DNA of 64,000 nt, taken from positions 1,922,001 to 1,986,000 of the forward strand of contig JAHCKM010000001.1 of NCBI GenBank assembly GCA_026125795.1, given 5' to 3'. The translations under genes and the position numbers were made by a program. This document shows, one piece after another, positions 8,845 to 17,438 of this stretch (positions are counted from its first letter, which is position 1; every line of letters starts with the position of its first letter). Origin of the DNA: Burkholderiaceae bacterium (lineage in GTDB: Bacteria > Pseudomonadota > Gammaproteobacteria > Burkholderiales > Burkholderiaceae_C). The notes beneath the pieces are model-generated. The model was not told the DNA's origin. It saw nothing but the letters and a program-made list of their open reading frames with translations, and searched no databases.

Positions 8845-9609
8845 TCAATCCAATGAAAGAAGCCGCCTGCGCTTCTGTGTCTGGTCAATGTAGCGTTGCA
8901 GCGCGCGCTGGGCCGGTGGCTGCACGTGCATGAATTCACAGCCCAGTCTCGAGGCGCGTGACGGGTTCTGGATCGCCGTGACATGGTGCAACTGCAGGTC
9001 GGCGTCGAAGCGCGTGTCGGCATCGAGCTCGATGCGCACGTTACGAATCTCGAGGCCGGCGGCCAGCGGCGGCACATCGCCTGGCAACAACAACGCGCAG
9101 CCGCCGATCGACACGTCGAGCACGCGCAGTCCCAGTTGCATGTCAGGCAGCGACGGATGGCGCAGTAGCGCCGTGGGAGTGCCGCGACCAAGCGTGCGCA
9201 CGCGAAACGAGCTGCGCCTCTGAAAGCGGTACATCTCGCGCGGCAGCCTGCATTGAAGCGCGCATGACGTGGCGCTGCGCACCAGCACCAGCTGATCGGC
9301 GTCGAACTGCAGCTTCACGGCGTCGAGATAGGCCACGCAGGTTGCCTCTTCATACTCCAGCAGTGCCTGCAGCTGCGGGCTGTCGGCGTCGGCGCTGAAG
9401 TTGATGCGCGACTGCGCGCTGTCGATGGTCCAGATCACCGTGGTGAGGTTGGTGCCGTGCGGCCCGCTCAGGTGCACCGGCGTGGCGTCGGTGACGAGCT
9501 GCTTGAGCAGGGCCACGATCTCGCGCTGCGACTGGATGCGGAACTCGGCGTACGGGTCGATGCCGCCGATGGCGTCGAGCACCGCGGGCTGGGTAAACAA
9601 CGAGGACAT
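8845..9609 (-). CDS. ycgR: Flagellar brake protein YcgR (PilZ, c-di-GMP binding)
   Basis: YcgR binds c-di-GMP through its PilZ domain and slows the motor at the MotA/FliG interface. The 254-residue protein has the N-terminal YcgR domain at about residues 10-120, then the PilZ signature: RRSSFR (RxxxR at 132-136) and DVSIGG (DxSxxG at 165-170). The start is the ATG read at 9609-9607. It follows fliT by 14 bases and belongs to the fliS transcript. Several c-di-GMP enzymes are encoded at the other end of the window. Confidence 0.92.
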   Translation of the reverse strand: MSSLFTQPAVLDAIGGIDPYAEFRIQSQREIVALLKQLVTDATPVHLSGPHGTNLTTVIWTIDSAQSRINFSADADSPQLQALLEYEEATCVAYLDAVKLQFDADQLVLVRSATSCALQCRLPREMYRFQRRSSFRVRTLGRGTPTALLRHPSLPDMQLGLRVLDVSIGGCALLLPGDVPPLAAGLEIRNVRIELDADTRFDADLQLHHVTAIQNPSRASRLGCEFMHVQPPAQRALQRYIDQTQKRRRLLSLD

Positions 9610-9623
9610 CGCTTCAGCCCGGC

Positions 9624-9923
9624 TCAGTGCAGCGTGCGCCCCTTGCCGGCGAGCACCAGGTCGATCTGGTCGAGCCATGGCTCGGCGAGGTGGCGGATCT
9701 CGGCGTCGCGCAGCAGGATGCGCTGCATGATGCGAGTGCGTGCCTGTGCATCGGCGGGCTGCAGGGTCTCGCCGCGCGCCGCCTGCTTGAGTTGGCTGAT
9801 CAAGAGGCCGCAGGCGCCTTCCAGGCGCACCACAAGGTCCCAATCGCCCGCTTTGGCGGCGCTCAGCATGTCGGCGCTGGCGCGCTCGATCGCTTCGTAG
9901 TAGCTCAGCAGCGGGGAGTTCAT
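9624..9923 (-). CDS. fliT: Flagellar export chaperone FliT
   Basis: FliT is the export chaperone of the filament cap FliD, and in enterics also an FlhDC antagonist. The 99-residue, all-helical product begins MNSPLLSYYEAIERASADML and ends with a FliT-like helix (EIRHLAEPWLDQIDLVLAG). Sequence conservation in this family is low, so the call leans on size and on position between fliS and ycgR. The start is the ATG read at 9923-9921. Confidence 0.82.
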   Translation of the reverse strand: MNSPLLSYYEAIERASADMLSAAKAGDWDLVVRLEGACGLLISQLKQAARGETLQPADAQARTRIMQRILLRDAEIRHLAEPWLDQIDLVLAGKGRTLH

Positions 9924-9961
9924 CGTGCGGCCCCTCAATGGCTTCTTGTGGCTTGTGGTGT

Positions 9962-10390
9962 TCAGTGCGCCGGGCGATCGGCCGAGACCTGCGGGCCGAT
10001 TGCGCGCCAGGCGTCGTGCAGCGGTTGAACCAGCGCGATGCACTCGGCCACCGCGGCGTCGTCGCGGTTCAGGTTGGCGTGCGTCAAGCGCAGCGTCACG
10101 TAGCGGTAGAGCTCATGCAGGTCATGCGCCAGCTGTCCGCCGGCGGTCAGGTTCAATCCTGCGCGCAAACCCTCCTCGACGATCCGCACGGCACGGCCGA
10201 TGGCACGGCCTTTTTCCTGCACGTCGCCGCTGGCGATGGCGCCGCGCGCACGCGTGCAGCTGGCCAGGAACTCCTCGAACAGCATCTCCACCAGGCGGTG
10301 CGGGTTGGCCGAGTTGACCCCGGTGTCAACCTTGACCGCCTGGTACAGGCCGGCGATGGAGCGCATGTCGGGGCGTTGTTGAGCGAACAT
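9962..10390 (-). CDS. fliS: Flagellin export chaperone FliS
   Basis: FliS binds the C-terminal region of flagellin and keeps it monomeric before export. The 142-residue product has the family core (YQAVKVDTGVNSANPHRLVEMLFEEFL) and helical tail (LYRYVTLRLTHANLNRDD). I chose the ATG at 10390-10388; upstream in-frame TTG and GTG codons are less well placed relative to the AAAGGGA ribosome site. It heads a minus-strand run (fliS-fliT-ycgR and two pilin-like genes) behind its own sigma-28-type promoter. Confidence 0.93.
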   Translation of the reverse strand: MFAQQRPDMRSIAGLYQAVKVDTGVNSANPHRLVEMLFEEFLASCTRARGAIASGDVQEKGRAIGRAVRIVEEGLRAGLNLTAGGQLAHDLHELYRYVTLRLTHANLNRDDAAVAECIALVQPLHDAWRAIGPQVSADRPAH

Positions 10391-10426
10391 CACAATCCCT
10401 TTCAAGGATCGGTGCGGTTGCTCTTG

Positions 10427-10454
10427 TTATCGGCCGGGCGCGGCGGCGACTTGA
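10427..10454 (-). promoter_or_regulatory. Sigma-28 (FliA) promoter of fliS
   Basis: On the minus strand TCAAGTCG, 12 bases, then GCCGATAA: an excellent sigma-28 match with a full -10 element. It lies in the 111-base gap between fliD and fliS, about 37 bases before the fliS start. Confidence 0.85.
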
Positions 10455-10501
10455 GTGTGCTTGCACGACTGTGAGTGGACACAGCCGGCGAAGAGGGGCC
10501 G

Positions 10502-11947
10502 TTATTTGACGCTGCTGGCCGCGAGAATCGCCATCTGCTGCGTGACGTAGTTGGACAGGCTCTGCAGCTGGCCCATCTGCGCGTCGAGCGAGGTGTATTG
10601 TTTGCGCAGGCGTGCCTCGGCCAGCGCCACTCGCACCTCCAGCTCGGCCTGGCGCTTCTCGTTGCGGCTGATGCGCTCGCGCAGCCCTTCACTGCGGCTG
10701 GCGATCGAGCCGTCGACGCCAATGGCCGCATCGGCCTGCTGGCGAAAGAGCGTGGCAAAGCCGTTGTTGGCGGGAACCACCGTGTCGCTGCTGGAGAACA
10801 GCTTCTTCAGCTCGCCGAGATTGGCCAGGCCGTTGTCGAGCTTGGCGTTGTCCAGCGTGATCGAGCCGTCCTGCTTGACATCGAAGCCGATGTCGGCCAG
10901 GCGGGTGAACATCGTCGAGGCGCTGCTGTTGCCGCGCAACGTGGCGCGCAGCGCCGCCCGCAGGCTCACCGCCGCACTGTCGCCTTGCAGCGTGCCGGCG
11001 GTCTTGCTGGCGGCGTCGTACTTGGTCTGCGCTGCCAGCTCCTTGTTGAGGTCGTTGTAGGCGGTGACGAAGGCCTCGATCTTCTTCTTGATCGCATCTT
11101 TGTCGGGCGCGGTGGTCACTTCGATTGCCGACGCGGTTTGTTGCTTCAGCGTCAGCGTCATGCCGTCGACGATGTTCGACAGCGTGTTGCTGGTCGAGCT
11201 GACCGGCACACCGTTGATCAGCGCCGACGCGTTGGCGGCGGCCAGCGCCTTGGCCATCGTGAGCACGCCCACCGACGGGTCGTAAGCCAGCGCCGACAAG
11301 CCGCTCGTATCGACGTTGTTGCCGTCGGTGTCGGTCACGGTGAGCTTGAAGCCATTGACCGCGCCGGTGGCGGTGGAACGGAACACCAGCCGCGCACCCG
11401 AAGCGTCGGTGAGCACGGTTGCGGTGATGCCCGCGTTGGCGGCGTTGACCATGTCGCGCACCTCGGCCAGCGACTTGGCGGGCGGGCCGACCGTGATGTC
11501 GATCGCCGCGCTGTCGGGCTTGGCCGTGAAGGTGGTGTTGTCCTGTGACCACGTGCCGAGTTCGATGCGGATCGTGCCTTCGCCGACCAGGTCGGTGGCG
11601 GCGGTGTAGGTCTTGGACGTGTTCGACTGCGCCTTCGCCAGGCTCAGCACCTGCACGCTGTAGCTGCCGGGCAGGTTGTTGGCGTCGGTCGTCACCGCCA
11701 CGGCATCCGTGTCGCTCGACGTGCCGGCGGTCTGGTTCCAGGTGCTGGCACTCGTGAGGGCGGACGCGGCATCGCGCAGCGCCGACAGGTTGGACTGCAA
11801 CTTGCCAAACGCCGACAGCTTGGTCTGCAGCGACGTGGCTTGCGATTGGAGCTGGACGATCGGCTGGCGCTCGATCGCGACCAGCTGGGTCACGATGCTG
11901 TTGACGTCCAAACCGCTGCCGACGCCTGGCGATGAAATCGTAGCCAT
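10502..11947 (-). CDS. fliD: Flagellar filament cap protein FliD
   Basis: FliD (HAP2) forms the filament cap that folds flagellin as it emerges. The 481-residue protein begins with the usual N-terminal region (MATISSPGVGSGLDVNSIVT; LVAIERQPIVQLQSQ). It carries the variable surface domains in the middle and ends with a coiled-coil helix (QYTSLDAQMGQLQSLSNYVT). Its leader is very short: the promoter -10 lies only about 25 bases before the ATG. It is read in the same direction as fliS but each has its own sigma-28 motif. Confidence 0.96.
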   Translation of the reverse strand: MATISSPGVGSGLDVNSIVTQLVAIERQPIVQLQSQATSLQTKLSAFGKLQSNLSALRDAASALTSASTWNQTAGTSSDTDAVAVTTDANNLPGSYSVQVLSLAKAQSNTSKTYTAATDLVGEGTIRIELGTWSQDNTTFTAKPDSAAIDITVGPPAKSLAEVRDMVNAANAGITATVLTDASGARLVFRSTATGAVNGFKLTVTDTDGNNVDTSGLSALAYDPSVGVLTMAKALAAANASALINGVPVSSTSNTLSNIVDGMTLTLKQQTASAIEVTTAPDKDAIKKKIEAFVTAYNDLNKELAAQTKYDAASKTAGTLQGDSAAVSLRAALRATLRGNSSASTMFTRLADIGFDVKQDGSITLDNAKLDNGLANLGELKKLFSSSDTVVPANNGFATLFRQQADAAIGVDGSIASRSEGLRERISRNEKRQAELEVRVALAEARLRKQYTSLDAQMGQLQSLSNYVTQQMAILAASSVK

Positions 11948-11972
11948 GGCTTTGCCCTCTTTCGCCTTCGAC

Positions 11973-12000
11973 GTATCGGCCGGCGTTCAGCCGAACTTGA
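11973..12000 (-). promoter_or_regulatory. Sigma-28 (FliA) promoter of fliD
   Basis: On the minus strand TCAAGTTC, 12 bases, then GCCGATAC. The -35 half is identical to that of fliC2 and the spacing is the same. The GAGGG ribosome site and the fliD ATG follow within 26 bases. Confidence 0.85.
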
Positions 12001-12012
12001 GTGAAATAGGTC

Positions 12013-12041
12013 ACGCCCCGACGGTCAATGCGTCGGGGCGT
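12013..12041 (-). terminator. Hairpin terminator candidate after fliC1
   Basis: A perfect 11-bp stem (ACGCCCCGACG / CGTCGGGGCGT) with a 7-base loop lies 22 bases after the fliC1 stop and before the fliD promoter. The downstream minus-strand sequence is only weakly T-rich, so termination may be partial. Confidence 0.6.
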
Positions 12042-12063
12042 TCCATTCGTTAGCGGTGTTTGC

Positions 12064-12870
12064 CTAGCTGCGCAGCAGCGTCAGCACCTGGCTCGGCAGC
12101 TGGTTGGCCTGCGCCACCATCGCCGTGCCGGCCTGTTGCAGGATTTGCGCGCGCGCCAGTGCGGCGGTCTCGGCGGCGAAGTCGGCGTCCATGATGCGGC
12201 CGCGCGCGGCGCTCTGGTTCTCGCCGGTGATCTGCAGGTTGGTGATGGCGAACTGAAAGCGACTCATCGCGGCACCGTAGGTGGCGCGGTTGGTCGAGAT
12301 CGAGTCGAGCGCCACGTCGATCGCGGCCAGCGCGGTCGACGCGTTGGCGGCGGTGGTGATGTCGCCACCCACCGTGGTCACGGTGGCGGTGGTGACGGTC
12401 AGCGTGTCGCCGTTGTTGGGGCCGATCTGGAACGTCTTGCTGCCCGCACCGGCGCCGACGATGGCGGTGCCGTTGAACTTGGTCTGTGATGCGATGCGCG
12501 CCACTTCGGCCGAAAGCTGTTGGTACTCGGTGTCGAGGTTGGCACGGTCACCGGTTCCGTTGGAGCCGTTCTGGGCCTGGATCGCCAGCTCGCGCATACG
12601 CTGGAACACGTCGGTCATCGTGGCCAGCGCGCCTTCAGCGGTCTGGGCCAGCGAGATGCCGTCATTGGCGTTGCGGATCGCGACGTTGATGCCGCGGATC
12701 TGCGCGTTCATGCGGTCGGCGATGGCCAGGCCGGCTGCGTCGTCCTTGGACGAGTTGACGCGCAGGCCCGAGGACAGGCGCTGCAGCGACACGGCCAGCG
12801 ACTCCTTGGACATCGACAGGTTGCGCTGGGCGTTCAGCGACGAGACATTGGTGTTGATGGTCTGAGACAT
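12064..12870 (-). CDS. fliC: Flagellin FliC, copy 1
   Basis: This is the filament subunit. The 268-residue protein has the full D0-D1 N-terminal region (INTNVSSLNAQRNLSMSKES; LQRLSSGLRVNSSKDDAAGL) and C-terminal region (QSAARGRIMDADFAAETAAL, QANQLPSQVLTLLRS). Only a short central part remains, so the outer D2/D3 domains are missing. It differs from copy 2 at roughly 30 positions by hand comparison. An AGGAG ribosome site precedes the ATG. I find no sigma-28 motif in the 255 bases upstream, only the copy 2 terminator, so its expression route is uncertain. Confidence 0.95.
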   Translation of the reverse strand: MSQTINTNVSSLNAQRNLSMSKESLAVSLQRLSSGLRVNSSKDDAAGLAIADRMNAQIRGINVAIRNANDGISLAQTAEGALATMTDVFQRMRELAIQAQNGSNGTGDRANLDTEYQQLSAEVARIASQTKFNGTAIVGAGAGSKTFQIGPNNGDTLTVTTATVTTVGGDITTAANASTALAAIDVALDSISTNRATYGAAMSRFQFAITNLQITGENQSAARGRIMDADFAAETAALARAQILQQAGTAMVAQANQLPSQVLTLLRS

Positions 12871-13023
12871 GCGCACTCCTTCGAGTTGTGAGCCGGCGAC
12901 CGCGGCCGCATGGCCCGTCGTCGCGTCCCGGGCTGATGGGCAGCCCGCATGCAACAGTTTTCGGCAGCTTGACGGGCAGGCATCGAGCGATGTGCAGGAC
13001 GAAAGCCGGCCAGTTCGGTTCCG

Positions 13024-13055
13024 AAAAGAAAAAACGCCACCGCGAGGGTGGCGTT
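13024..13055 (-). terminator. Rho-independent terminator after fliC2
   Basis: On the minus strand AACGCCACC, a 5-base loop and GGTGGCGTT form a 9-bp stem followed by TTTTTTCTTTT. Two further GC-rich hairpins lie between the fliC2 stop and this stem. It is the clearest intrinsic terminator in the window and should uncouple fliC1 from fliC2, at least in part. Confidence 0.88.
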
Positions 13056-13125
13056 CAAGAAAGTGCCGCCCCGAAGGGCGGCGCACAAGGAGACGGGTCC
13101 GCGCAGCGGACCGTCTTTCTTGTTG

Positions 13126-13929
13126 TTATCTCAGCAGCGCGAGCACCTGGCTCGGCAGCTGGTTGGCTTGCGCCACCATCGCCGCACCGGCTTGCTGCAG
13201 GATCTGGGCACGCGACAGGCTGGCCGTCTCCGAGGCGAAGTCGGCGTCCATGATGCGGCCGCGGGCAGCGCTCTGGTTCTCGCCCGTGATCTGCAGGTTG
13301 CCGATCGCGAAGCTGAAGCGGCTCATCGCGGCGCCGTAGGTGGCGCGGCTGGTCGTGATGGTGTCCATCGCCGTGTCGAGAGCGCCGACAGCCGTCGAGG
13401 CGTTGGCGGCGGTCGTCAGGTCGCCGGCCACCGTGGTCACCGTCGATGTGGTGACGGTCAGCGTGTCGCCGTTGTTGGGACCGATCTGGAAGCTCTGCGC
13501 ACCCGCGCCGGCGCCGACGATGGCAGTGCCGTTGAACTTGGTCTGCGAGGCGATGCGCGTGACTTCGGCCGACAGCTGCTGGTATTCCGTGTTCAGGTTG
13601 GCGCGGTCGCTGGTGCCATTGGAACCGTTCTGCGCCTGGATCGCCAGCTCGCGCATGCGCTGGAACACGTCGGAGATGGTGGCCAGCGCGCCTTCAGCGG
13701 TCTGCGCCAGCGAGATGCCATCGTTGGCGTTGCGGATCGCGACGTTGATGCCGCGGATCTGTGCGTTCATGCGGTCGGCGATGGCCAGGCCGGCGGCGTC
13801 GTCCTTGGACGAGTTGACGCGCAGGCCCGACGACAGGCGCTGCAGCGATACCGACAGCGACTCTTTGGACATCGACAGGTTGCGCTGTGCGTTCAACGAC
13901 TGCACGTTGGTGTTGATGGTCATTGACAT
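13126..13929 (-). CDS. fliC: Flagellin FliC, copy 2
   Basis: A second filament subunit, 267 residues, with the same D0-D1 architecture (INTNVQSLNAQRNLSMSKES; LPSQVLALLR at the end) and a minimal central segment. The start is taken at the first ATG of ATGTCAATG, with AAAAGGAG seven bases upstream. It has a near-consensus sigma-28 promoter and its own terminator, so it is probably the main flagellin. It is surrounded by export/cap genes and by the sugar-modification cluster that starts divergently upstream. Confidence 0.96.
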   Translation of the reverse strand: MSMTINTNVQSLNAQRNLSMSKESLSVSLQRLSSGLRVNSSKDDAAGLAIADRMNAQIRGINVAIRNANDGISLAQTAEGALATISDVFQRMRELAIQAQNGSNGTSDRANLNTEYQQLSAEVTRIASQTKFNGTAIVGAGAGAQSFQIGPNNGDTLTVTTSTVTTVAGDLTTAANASTAVGALDTAMDTITTSRATYGAAMSRFSFAIGNLQITGENQSAARGRIMDADFASETASLSRAQILQQAGAAMVAQANQLPSQVLALLR

Positions 13930-14070
13930 GACAGGACTCCTTTTAGGTTGAAACGAATCCGGCTCTTTCAGCCGCCGGGTTTGCCCGACGCCGGAGTCGC
14001 CGTGGGCCTCTTGCAGCCCGTCAGTCCCTCCAACCGGACCACGTCCCCCTTGCGGGAGCCGTTGCATGCC

Positions 14071-14098
14071 TTATCGGAGGTGACCAAACCGAACTTGA
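14071..14098 (-). promoter_or_regulatory. Sigma-28 (FliA) promoter of fliC2
   Basis: On the minus strand TCAAGTTC, 12 bases, then TCCGATAA. The leader to the ATG is about 140 bases, much longer than for fliD, leaving room for mRNA-level control. Confidence 0.85.
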
Positions 14099-14223
14099 GG
14101 GGCTTCCCGGTTCTGTTTCGGCGATCGGAGCGTGAACGAATGCGCTTGGTGCGAACAACAGGGCCACGAATGCGGCGCTTTTCGCTTTTTCCGCCGGCAT
14201 CGATTCCGGCTCACCATCAACAG

Positions 14224-15327
14224 ATGCTTGGTCTTTCGCTGGTGATGGTCGCGCGCAACGAGGCGCGCTGCATTGAACGCTGCCTGACGAGCGTGCGGGC
14301 GCACGTCGACGCGATGCTCGTGCTCGACACCGGGTCGATCGACGGCACGCCCGAGATGGCGCGGCGCCATGGCGCGCGCGTGGAGCACTTCGCTTGGTGC
14401 AACGACTTTGCGGCGGCGCGCAATGCCGCTCTGGCCCACGCCGACGCCGACTGGTCGCTGGTGCTCGATGCCGACGAGTGGCTCGTCGATGGCGCAAGCG
14501 CGTTGCAGATGCTGCGCACGCAAGAGCCGTCTTATATAGGTGTGCTGCGCGTCGACAACCTGTACGGGCCCGACGCCGAGCACGCGTCGCGCTCGGCGAG
14601 CTGGCTGTCGCGGGTGTTGCCGCGCGGCGCACGCTACGAAGGCCGCATCCACGAACAGCCGTCTGCGCGCTGGCCGCGCCGTCGCCTGGCCGCCGTGGTG
14701 CTGCACGATGGCTACATGGACGCCGCGATTCGCGACAAGCAGGGCCGCAACGAGGCCTTGCTTCACCTGGCCTTGCGCGAGCGGCCCGACGATGCCTACC
14801 TTCACTATCAGCTCGGCAAGGACCTGGAGCTGCGCCGGCGTTTCGGCGAGGCGTGGCCGCACTACCAGCGCGCGCTCGCCGGCGCGGCGTGCAGCGATCC
14901 GTGGCGTCACGACCTTGTGTTGCGCAGCCTGTTCACGTTGAAGAAGCTGAGCCGGCACGGCGAGGCCGTGGCGCTGGCGGAGGCCGAGATGCCTGCCTTC
15001 GGCGACTCCCCCGACTATTGTTTTGCGCTCGGCGACCTGCTGCTCGATTGGGCGGCGCACGATCCGTCGCGCGCTGCCGGGTTGGTGCCGTTGATCGAGT
15101 CGGCGTGGCAACGCGCCGTCGCGATCGGCGAGCGGCCGGAGCTGCCCGACAGCGTGCACGGGCGCGGCAGCTTCCTGGCCGCGCACAACCTTGCCGTGCT
15201 GTACGACGGCTTGCGCCAGCCCGAACGGGCGCACCACTGGCGCGAGCGCGAACAGACGATGCGCGCTGCCGCGATCTTGTGCGCGCCCGGAAGTGCACCG
15301 CAAGCGCGGCTCAGTTCCGGCGCTTGA
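14224..15327 (+). CDS. Family 2 glycosyltransferase with C-terminal helical repeats
   Basis: The 367-residue product starts with a GT-A fold typical of family 2 (LSLVMVARNEARCIERCL). A DTGSIDGT motif and the metal-binding DxD (LDADEW) follow, then helical TPR-like sequence (DAYLHYQLGKDLELRRRFGE). This layout is common in glycosyltransferases near flagellin or surface-polysaccharide genes. The start is uncertain: the ATG at 14224 begins the conserved fold but has no clear ribosome site, while the ATG at 14140 has GGAG upstream and would add 28 residues. Divergent from fliC2, it opens the sugar-modification cluster. Confidence 0.85.
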   Translation: MLGLSLVMVARNEARCIERCLTSVRAHVDAMLVLDTGSIDGTPEMARRHGARVEHFAWCNDFAAARNAALAHADADWSLVLDADEWLVDGASALQMLRTQEPSYIGVLRVDNLYGPDAEHASRSASWLSRVLPRGARYEGRIHEQPSARWPRRRLAAVVLHDGYMDAAIRDKQGRNEALLHLALRERPDDAYLHYQLGKDLELRRRFGEAWPHYQRALAGAACSDPWRHDLVLRSLFTLKKLSRHGEAVALAEAEMPAFGDSPDYCFALGDLLLDWAAHDPSRAAGLVPLIESAWQRAVAIGERPELPDSVHGRGSFLAAHNLAVLYDGLRQPERAHHWREREQTMRAAAILCAPGSAPQARLSSGA

Positions 15328-15370
15328 CGCGCGGACGGCGTCGTTACGCTGTGCGGGGAAGTCCTCCGCC

Positions 15371-17305
15371 ATGTCGACGCTCGTCCTGCCCGAACCCACG
15401 ATCGCCCGCGGTGCACAGGCGCGCCGCGCGCACCAGCACTTTCTGGCCGGCCGTGCTCACGCGGCGCGCGAGCAGTGGCCGCACGCGGCCAGGGCGTTTG
15501 CACAGGCCGCCGACCTGTCGCGCGATGCGGCCTACGCGCTGACCGCCGCGCATGCATCGATCAAGGCCGGCCAGGCCGACCTGGCGCTGCCGCGCCTGCG
15601 CGCGCTGCGCCGTGTGCATCCGGAGCTGACGCTGGCTTACACGCTGGAGTCGCATGCCTGGCTCGACATCGGCCGCGCCGACGAAGCGGCCAGCGTGCTG
15701 GAAACCTTGCCGGCGACAGCGCCACGCGACCATATCTACCAGGTGTCGCTCGCGGTGGCGCTGCAGCGGCTGAATCGGCACGAGCCCGCGGTGCAGGCCT
15801 TCCTGGCGGCGCTGGCTCTGAAGATCGACGACGCGCTGTCGCACTTTCGCATGGGCATGTCGTTCAAGGAGCTGGGCCTCAAGGCCGAGGCCGCCGAATG
15901 CGTGCGCACCGCGCTGGCCCTGGGGCTTGGCACGAGCGAGCTGTCGGCGCGGGCGCTGCTGGTGTTCCTCGAGCGCGAGGCCTGCCGCTGGGACGAGGCC
16001 GATCGCGAGCTGGCGGTGTTGCGCGCCGCCGTGCAGGCCGCACCGTGCGACGCCGCGGTGGAAACCGGCGCCTTCGTGCATGCGGTGCTGGTCGACGACG
16101 CTGTCGAGCAGCGCAAGGTGGCGTCGCTGTACGCGCACCACCTACAGGCGCGCGCGGTGCCGCTGCCGCGCCGCCCGGCGCGTGCGCACGACGGCAGGCT
16201 GCGCATCGGGTACCTCTCGGCCGACTTTCATCAGCACGCCACCAGCCAGCTCGCGGTGCAGATGTTCGAGGCGCACGATCGCCAGCGCTTCGAGGTGACG
16301 CTGTTTTCTGCCGGCCCGGACGACGGCACGTCGCTGCGCCGCCGCATGCAGGCAGCCACCGAGCACTTCGTCAACCTGCACGGGCAGGGCACGGCGCAGA
16401 TGGCGGCCGAGATCCGCGCGCGCCGGATCGACATCCTGGTCGACGTGAAGGGTGCCACCTACGGCAGCGTGATGGCCGTGATGGCGCACCGGCCGGCGCC
16501 GTTACAGGTGAACTGGCTCGGTTTCCCGGGCACCAGCGGTGCGCCCTACATCGACTATCTGATCGGCGATCCGGTGGTGACGCCGCTGGAGCATGCGGCG
16601 CACTTCAGCGAGTGCATCGCGCAGATGCCGCTGTGCTACCAGCCCAACGACAGCCGGCGTGTGCTGCCGCAAGCCGCAACGCGTGCCGACTGCGGCCTGC
16701 CCGAGGGCGCGCTGGTGTTGTGCGGCTTTCACCAGTCGTACAAGATCTCGCGCGAGGTGTTCGCGGCCTGGTGCCGCTTGCTGCATGCGCTGCCGCACGC
16801 GGTGCTGTGGTTGCTGCGCTGGAATGCCAACGTGCAGGAGGCCCTCACCGCGGCCGCCGTCGCGCACGGCGTCGATCCGTCGCGCCTGGTGTTCGCGCCG
16901 CTGCTGCCGGCCGACCAACACCTGTCACGCCTGAGCGCGGCCGATATGTTTCTCGACGCCTGGCCGTGCAACGCGCACACCACCGCCAGCGAGGCGCTGT
17001 GGGCCGGCGTGCCGCCGGTCACCGTGGTGGGCGAGACCTTTGCGCAGCGCGTGGCGGCGAGCCTGCTGCGGGCGAGCGGGCTGGACCAGCTGGCCTGTGC
17101 CGACGTGGCGCGGTACGAGCACGCCGTGCGGCAACTGGCGGCGGATCCGGTGCTGCGTGACCAACTGCGCAACCGGCTCATCGCGCAGCGATCGCACGCA
17201 TTGTTCGACGGCGTGCGCTTTGCGCGCGACATCGAGGCGCTGTTCCAGCGCATGTGGGAGCGCGCCGTCGCCGGCCTGCCGCCCGCACACCTGCCGGCGC
17301 ATTGA
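15371..17305 (+). CDS. TPR-containing SPINDLY/OGT-like glycosyltransferase (GT41)
   Basis: The 644-residue protein has an N-terminal TPR superhelix (about residues 15-240) and a C-terminal GT-B catalytic region of the O-GlcNAc transferase/SPINDLY type. Recognisable motifs include RIGYLSADFHQHA, VNWLGFPGTSGAPYIDY, GFHQSYKI and TASEALWAGVPPVTV. Such enzymes add single sugars to Ser/Thr of proteins. Next to flagellin genes they are plausible flagellin O-glycosyltransferases, but the acceptor here is an inference. The 43-base gap to the preceding gene suggests co-transcription. Confidence 0.88.
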   Translation: MSTLVLPEPTIARGAQARRAHQHFLAGRAHAAREQWPHAARAFAQAADLSRDAAYALTAAHASIKAGQADLALPRLRALRRVHPELTLAYTLESHAWLDIGRADEAASVLETLPATAPRDHIYQVSLAVALQRLNRHEPAVQAFLAALALKIDDALSHFRMGMSFKELGLKAEAAECVRTALALGLGTSELSARALLVFLEREACRWDEADRELAVLRAAVQAAPCDAAVETGAFVHAVLVDDAVEQRKVASLYAHHLQARAVPLPRRPARAHDGRLRIGYLSADFHQHATSQLAVQMFEAHDRQRFEVTLFSAGPDDGTSLRRRMQAATEHFVNLHGQGTAQMAAEIRARRIDILVDVKGATYGSVMAVMAHRPAPLQVNWLGFPGTSGAPYIDYLIGDPVVTPLEHAAHFSECIAQMPLCYQPNDSRRVLPQAATRADCGLPEGALVLCGFHQSYKISREVFAAWCRLLHALPHAVLWLLRWNANVQEALTAAAVAHGVDPSRLVFAPLLPADQHLSRLSAADMFLDAWPCNAHTTASEALWAGVPPVTVVGETFAQRVAASLLRASGLDQLACADVARYEHAVRQLAADPVLRDQLRNRLIAQRSHALFDGVRFARDIEALFQRMWERAVAGLPPAHLPAH

Positions 17306-17438
17306 ACCCGCCGATCTGGCGTGCCATCACCCTGCATCTCGGCGCGTTGAGCCGAAGGCCGCGCGCCTACCCTTGCTCGTGCAGGCGGCGCCCACGCCGG
17401 GCGCTGCGCACGTCGCAACACGAACGGCCAGACCTCCC

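Noticed and set aside
12960-12985. GCCGAAAA with TCAAG nearby upstream of fliC1
   Set aside because: TCAAG and GCCGAAAA are only 2 bases apart instead of about 14, so they cannot form a sigma-28 promoter together.
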